From CADEDH01 sp047971245 (GTDB taxonomy: Bacteria; Actinomycetota; Acidimicrobiia; Acidimicrobiales; SZUA-35), in assembly GCA_047971245.1 (NCBI GenBank), contig JBKDZN010000273.1:1-10443 (forward strand): a stretch of 10,443 bases of DNA. Reading direction: 5' to 3'. The notes below the pieces were generated by a model. That model did no database searches. It saw nothing but the letters and a program-made list of their open reading frames with translations, and was not told the DNA's origin. The translations under genes were made by a program, and so were the position numbers. Below are positions 7,290 to 10,443 of this stretch, one piece after another (the stretch's first letter is position 1; each line of letters opens with the position of its first letter).

Positions 7290-9230
7290 ATGACCTCGTC
7301 TTCCACCCCAGCCCCGGATCTGTCGATCGTCATCCCCGCCTACAACGAGCGGGACCGGATCGTCCCCACCATTGCGTCGACCGTCTCCTACCTGCACACG
7401 ATGCCGTGGACGTGGGAGCTGATCGTCTCCGACGACGGGTCCGGCGACGGCACGCCCGATCTGGTCGAGGCCCTCACCCTGGACGGGGTCCGGGTCGTGC
7501 GGGGCCCCCGGAACCAGGGCAAGGGCGCCGCGGTCCGGCGGGGGGTGCGAGCGGCCACAGGTTGGGCGGTCCTGGTCACCGACGCCGACATGTCGACCCC
7601 GATCCGGGAGGTCGCCCCGATGATGGCCAAGCTGAACGATCGTTCGATGGTGATCGGTTCCCGGGCGCTCAGCGATGCCGACGTGGTGGGCAAGAGCGTC
7701 CTGCGCAACCTGCTGAGCGCGGTCCTGCACCTTCTCGTCCGGGTCGTCCTCGGGCTCCGGTTCGCCGACTCCCAGTGCGGCTTCAAACTGATGACCGGGG
7801 ACGTGGCCCATGAACTGGCGGGCGAGCAGCAGATCGACGGGTTCTCCTTCGATCTGGAATGGCTGTTCCTGGCCGGTCGTCGCGGCATCGAGGTGATCGA
7901 ACACCCGGTGGAGTGGTTCGACGCGCCCGGGTCCAAGGTGAACCCGCTGCGGGACAGCCTGCGTTTCCTGCGCGACATCGTCGAGGTCCGCCTCGAACGG
8001 CGGGCCGCCGCCCACGCCGGAGCCGGCCCGGACCCGTGGGACGAGGCGGCCGACGCCGGTTCCCGACCCCTCCACGTCGGTGTCGTCACCTCACTGCCCC
8101 CGTCGACCCGGACCCTCAACGAGTACGGATTCCACCTGGTCAACGCGCTGAGGAGCCAGGTGGAGATCGGATCGATCACCGTCTTCCACGAGGACATGGA
8201 CGGGCCGGTACCGGTCGAGGACGGGGTGCACCCCGTTGCCGCCTGGCGGCCCGAGGCATGGTCGAATCCGATCCGTCTCGTGCGAGCGGCCCGCAGGGCC
8301 GGCGTCGACGTGGTGATGTTCAACCTCCAGTTCGCCACCTTCGGGGACCGGCGCATCCCGGCCGCTCTGGGGCTGTTCACCCCCGCCCTGATGCGCCTCG
8401 CCGGGCTCCGTACCGTGGTCCTGCTCCACAACCTTGTCGACACCGTCGATCTCCGCAGCGCCGGATTCACCGGTTCCCGGGTCCGGCTGGGCGCCTACTC
8501 GCTGATCGGCCGGGCACTGACCCACCTGATCCTGCAGGCTGACAAGGTGGCGGTGACCCTGCCCGGCTACGTCGACCTGCTCAAGGAGCGGTACGGCGCC
8601 GACAATGTCTACCTGGCCCCCCACGGCACCTTCCCCCACCCCGAACTGGACCTGGCTCCCACCTCATCGGCCCGGAGCATCCTCACCTTCGGCAAGTTCG
8701 GTACCTACAAGCGGGTGGAGGAGCTGATCGACGCCTTCGTCCTCCTGCGCCAGGCCGGCTATGAGGATCTGGAACTGGTGATCGCCGGGACCAGCGCGGC
8801 GAACTCACCCGGCTATCTGGAACAGGTGCAGGCCGGCCTCGATCCCGACCTGCCGGTACGGTTCACCGGCTACGTGGCCGAGGACGACGTCCCGGAGCTG
8901 TTCGAACGGTCCACGATGGTCGTGTTCCCGTACTCGTCGACCACCGGCAGCTCCGGGCCGCTCCACTCCGCCGGCGGCGCCGGCCGGCCGGCGGTCCTTC
9001 CCGCCATCGGCGACTTCGTGGCGGTCATCGAGGAGGAAGGGTTCACCGGGGAGCTGTTCGAACCGGGGGATCCGATGAGCCTGGCCGCGGCGATGGCCCA
9101 CCTGCTCGACGACCCGGAGTACGCCGCCGAGCTGGGCGAACACAACCGCCGGGCCGCCGGTTCGCTCGACATCGGCCTCATCGCCGGGTGGCACGCCCTG
9201 CACCTGGCCGAGGTGGCCGCTCGCCGGTGA
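7290..9230 (+). CDS. Bifunctional glycosyltransferase: GT2 (ALG5/DPM1-like) fused to GT4
   Basis: A 646-residue fusion with no predicted membrane span. The N-terminal GT2 domain (about 9-238) has PAYNE (16-20), DDG (48-50), a GKGAAVRRG loop (78-85), the metal-binding TDAD (97-100), VIGSR (121-125), SQCGFKL (161-167) and GSKV...RDS (214-223). These are the marks of polyprenyl/dolichyl-phosphate glucosyl- or mannosyltransferases, which move a sugar from a nucleotide to a lipid phosphate at the inner membrane face. The C-terminal domain (about 260-646) is a GT-B-fold GT4 enzyme: acceptor-side LLHN (378-381), FGKFGTYKR (467-475), then SSTTGSSGPLHSAGGAGRP (549-567) in place of the usual EX7E motif. 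A short linker (about 239-259) joins them. It follows the envelope operon by 108 bp on the same strand and could supply its lipid-linked sugar. Domain calls are firm; sugars and acceptors are unknown. Confidence 0.9.
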   Translation: MTSSSTPAPDLSIVIPAYNERDRIVPTIASTVSYLHTMPWTWELIVSDDGSGDGTPDLVEALTLDGVRVVRGPRNQGKGAAVRRGVRAATGWAVLVTDADMSTPIREVAPMMAKLNDRSMVIGSRALSDADVVGKSVLRNLLSAVLHLLVRVVLGLRFADSQCGFKLMTGDVAHELAGEQQIDGFSFDLEWLFLAGRRGIEVIEHPVEWFDAPGSKVNPLRDSLRFLRDIVEVRLERRAAAHAGAGPDPWDEAADAGSRPLHVGVVTSLPPSTRTLNEYGFHLVNALRSQVEIGSITVFHEDMDGPVPVEDGVHPVAAWRPEAWSNPIRLVRAARRAGVDVVMFNLQFATFGDRRIPAALGLFTPALMRLAGLRTVVLLHNLVDTVDLRSAGFTGSRVRLGAYSLIGRALTHLILQADKVAVTLPGYVDLLKERYGADNVYLAPHGTFPHPELDLAPTSSARSILTFGKFGTYKRVEELIDAFVLLRQAGYEDLELVIAGTSAANSPGYLEQVQAGLDPDLPVRFTGYVAEDDVPELFERSTMVVFPYSSTTGSSGPLHSAGGAGRPAVLPAIGDFVAVIEEEGFTGELFEPGDPMSLAAAMAHLLDDPEYAAELGEHNRRAAGSLDIGLIAGWHALHLAEVAARR

Positions 9231-9235
9231 CCGGG

Positions 9236-9263
9236 CGGGGCAGCGCCGATCGGTCAGGCCCCG
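9236..9263. terminator. Possible bidirectional terminator between convergent genes
   Basis: CGGGGC (9236-9241) pairs perfectly with GCCCCG (9258-9263). The 16-nt loop itself contains CCGATCGG (9246-9253). It spans the 23-bp gap between the converging GT2-GT4 and pseudo-receiver/HPt genes and reaches into the last codons of the latter. No T-tract is present on either side, so termination is only suggested by position and symmetry. Confidence 0.3.
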
Positions 9264-10288
9264 AAGTGCCGCAACAGGATCCGGTAGGTGGAGGCGGTGG
9301 CCGCGGCGGCTCGCAGGAACCGGTCGATCCCGCCCGCCGGGTCGTGCTCCAGGGCGCACGCGGCCGCGTGGAGGCCGTCGGCCCCCATGGAGCTCGCGGC
9401 CCCCTTGAGCTGATGGGCGAGTTGCCGGACCGCCTGTGGATCCTGGTCGAGCCGAGCCGCCCGGACCGCTGCCGTCTGCACACTGATCTCTGCGACGAAC
9501 ACCGAGATCAGTGAGCAGACCAGAGCATCGTCGCCCAGGTCGGTGATCAGGCTCCGCAGGCGGGTCGCGTCCAGCCACTGATCCGACCGCGACGGTCGGG
9601 TCTCGACCGCTCCGGCCGGGTCGGACCGGTCGAGGTGGCGCTGCAGGGCGCGGGTCAGCACCCGGCTGGTGGCCGTCTCCACGATCACGTCGTCGACGAG
9701 CGGGGCCACCCGGGCCCGTTGCGTCCGGGTGGCTGCGCCGGCCAGCACGATGATGTACAGGCCGCGCCCGCCGGGGAGGCGACGCAGGCGGCTGCACGTC
9801 TCGATCCCGCCGATGCCGTCCCGCCGCCGCAGGGGCAACGTCATGATCATCACCCCGGCCGACGTTCCGGGTCGGCGGCCGGTGCCGATCAGCTCGATCG
9901 CCTCCGGCCCCGACGCTGCGGTGGACACCGCGCAACCGAGACGTTCGAGCTGGTGGTGGAGCACCAGCAGCCGGGTGATGTCGTCGCCGAGCACGAGCAC
10001 CGGCAGTCGGCGGAACGGTTGCGGGCCTGACCCGGGTGGCAGGTGCCCAACGCCGCGATCCGCCCCGGTGAGGCGGATCGTCGTGTTGCGGACCAGGCGG
10101 GCGGCCCGGTCCCGCAACTCGAGCGCGATCGGGGCCACATCGGGGCCGACGCCGGCGTCGATCAGGCGGTCGGCCAGCTCGACGATCAGCTGGAGGGGCT
10201 CGAGCAGCCCGTCCACGAGCTCCTCGTCGGTGAGGGGGAGGAGCTCGGGATCGGGGGCAGGGGCCGGATGCGAACCCGGCTCGGTCAC
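9254..10288 (-). CDS. Pseudo-receiver / HPt phosphotransfer protein
   Basis: A 344-residue cytoplasmic signalling protein. A helical N-terminal region (about 15-75) is not recognised. A CheY-like receiver fold (about 95-220) retains beta-1 acidic residues (D102/D103) and the DG turn (D157-G158). Its phosphoacceptor Asp is replaced by T150 (exactly seven residues before the DG turn), the Thr/Ser switch by A183 and the conserved Lys by E204. It should therefore not be phosphorylated normally. The C-terminal HPt domain (about 240-344) has an intact AHQLKGAASSMGADGL motif with phosphorylatable H292 and K295/G296. It would carry phosphate between a kinase and a response regulator. GTG at 10288 is chosen because it overlaps the stop of the upstream frame (GTGA). 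The frame stays open further upstream, but that stretch codes better in another frame. The partner could be the orphan response regulator in this window, which is inference. Confidence 0.85.
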   Translation of the reverse strand: MTEPGSHPAPAPDPELLPLTDEELVDGLLEPLQLIVELADRLIDAGVGPDVAPIALELRDRAARLVRNTTIRLTGADRGVGHLPPGSGPQPFRRLPVLVLGDDITRLLVLHHQLERLGCAVSTAASGPEAIELIGTGRRPGTSAGVMIMTLPLRRRDGIGGIETCSRLRRLPGGRGLYIIVLAGAATRTQRARVAPLVDDVIVETATSRVLTRALQRHLDRSDPAGAVETRPSRSDQWLDATRLRSLITDLGDDALVCSLISVFVAEISVQTAAVRAARLDQDPQAVRQLAHQLKGAASSMGADGLHAAACALEHDPAGGIDRFLRAAAATASTYRILLRHFGA

Positions 10289-10443
10289 GTCACCGGTACC
10301 CGGGCGGGTGCCGGCCGAAGCCGGATCCGTCCCCCGGGGGCGACCACCCGCCCCCGGGGAACGACCGCCATGGCGGCGGTCCCCATCACGAACACCTGGG
10401 CCCACACCGCGGGGCCGACACCGTGCGGTGCCGCCACCGCGAC
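10285..10443 (-). CDS. Unknown protein, C-terminal fragment
   Basis: The last 52 codons and TGA stop of a gene entering from the right edge. The frame is fully open and its third codon positions are mostly G or C, like the real genes nearby. The stop overlaps the GTG start of the pseudo-receiver/HPt gene by four bases (GTGA), as expected for a coupled operon. The protein shows a short apolar stretch (about residues 9-28 of the fragment, including AVWAQVFVMG), then an Arg/Pro/Val-rich tail ending in PVT. I do not recognise the family. A perfect GC hairpin lies inside it (10332-10359), so a non-coding reading is possible. Confidence 0.45.
   Translation of the reverse strand, partial: VAVAAPHGVGPAVWAQVFVMGTAAMAVVPRGRVVAPGGRIRLRPAPARVPVT
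10332..10359. repeat. Perfect 11-bp GC inverted repeat
   Basis: CCCCGGGGGCG (10332-10342) and CGCCCCCGGGG (10349-10359) are exact reverse complements around the 6-nt spacer ACCACC. It lies 44 bp upstream of the GTG start of the pseudo-receiver/HPt gene, inside the probable 3' end of the preceding gene. It would form a very stable hairpin in the mRNA and could act as an intra-operon attenuator or transcript-stability element. A 12-bp palindrome CCGCCATGGCGG (10365-10376) sits just beside it. Confidence 0.6.

Noticed and set aside
6336..8075. A 579-codon minus-strand open frame opposite the NTF2-like and GT2-GT4 genes
   Set aside because: No motifs and biased composition. It spans two plus-strand genes and the gap between them, so it is an antisense shadow.
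8805..9935. A 376-codon minus-strand open frame across the convergent junction
   Set aside because: It overlaps both the GT4 domain and the HPt gene in wrong frames, and its product is Arg/Pro/Gly-rich without motifs.
10289..10405. Upstream GTG start for the pseudo-receiver/HPt gene
   Set aside because: The added residues are Arg/Gly-rich and look like the out-of-frame reading of another gene, whose stop overlaps the GTG at 10288.

Overview
The window is very GC-rich and its genes favour G or C at the third codon position. The coding style (leaderless-like starts, ATGA and GTGA overlaps, an ALG5-type GT2 glycosyltransferase, an SDR with a GNGRA glycine motif) suggests an actinobacterium. I lean towards an Acidimicrobiia-like lineage, but this rests on overall style and not on any marker gene. 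No RNA gene, CRISPR array, insertion sequence or phage gene was seen.

Layout. Positions 1-146 hold the 5' end of a secreted-protein gene on the minus strand (signal peptide visible, rest outside the window). Next is a complete NAD(P)-dependent short-chain dehydrogenase, also minus (228-1118). A 196-bp divergent region separates it from a tight plus-strand operon. That operon has an OmpR/PhoB-type response regulator (1315-2043), a 1079-residue multi-pass membrane protein that looks like a GT-C-type glycosyltransferase fused to extracytoplasmic NTF2-like and FxLYD-like domains (2018-5257), an exported Big_1/Ig-like repeat protein (5254-6504), and a single-pass membrane protein with an NTF2-like ending (6501-7181). 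Successive genes overlap by 26, 4 and 4 nt, so they are almost certainly co-transcribed and translationally coupled. After a 108-bp gap comes a 646-residue fusion of an ALG5/DPM1-like GT2 domain and a GT4 domain (7290-9230), with a possible leaderless promoter. Converging on it is a minus-strand protein with a degenerate receiver domain and an intact HPt domain (9254-10288). Its GTG start overlaps the stop of another partial minus-strand gene that enters from the right edge (10285-10443).

How the genes may work together (inference). The GT2 half of the fusion would load a sugar onto a polyprenyl phosphate. The GT-C-like membrane protein is the kind of enzyme that uses such lipid-linked sugars on the outer face of the membrane. 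The Ig-like and NTF2-like exported proteins would be envelope partners or acceptors. The response regulator at the head of the operon, with no histidine kinase in view, and the pseudo-receiver/HPt protein nearby suggest phosphorelay control. The result would be a regulated cell-surface glycosylation module whose exact arrangement I do not recognise as a described system. Substrates and acceptors cannot be read from the sequence.
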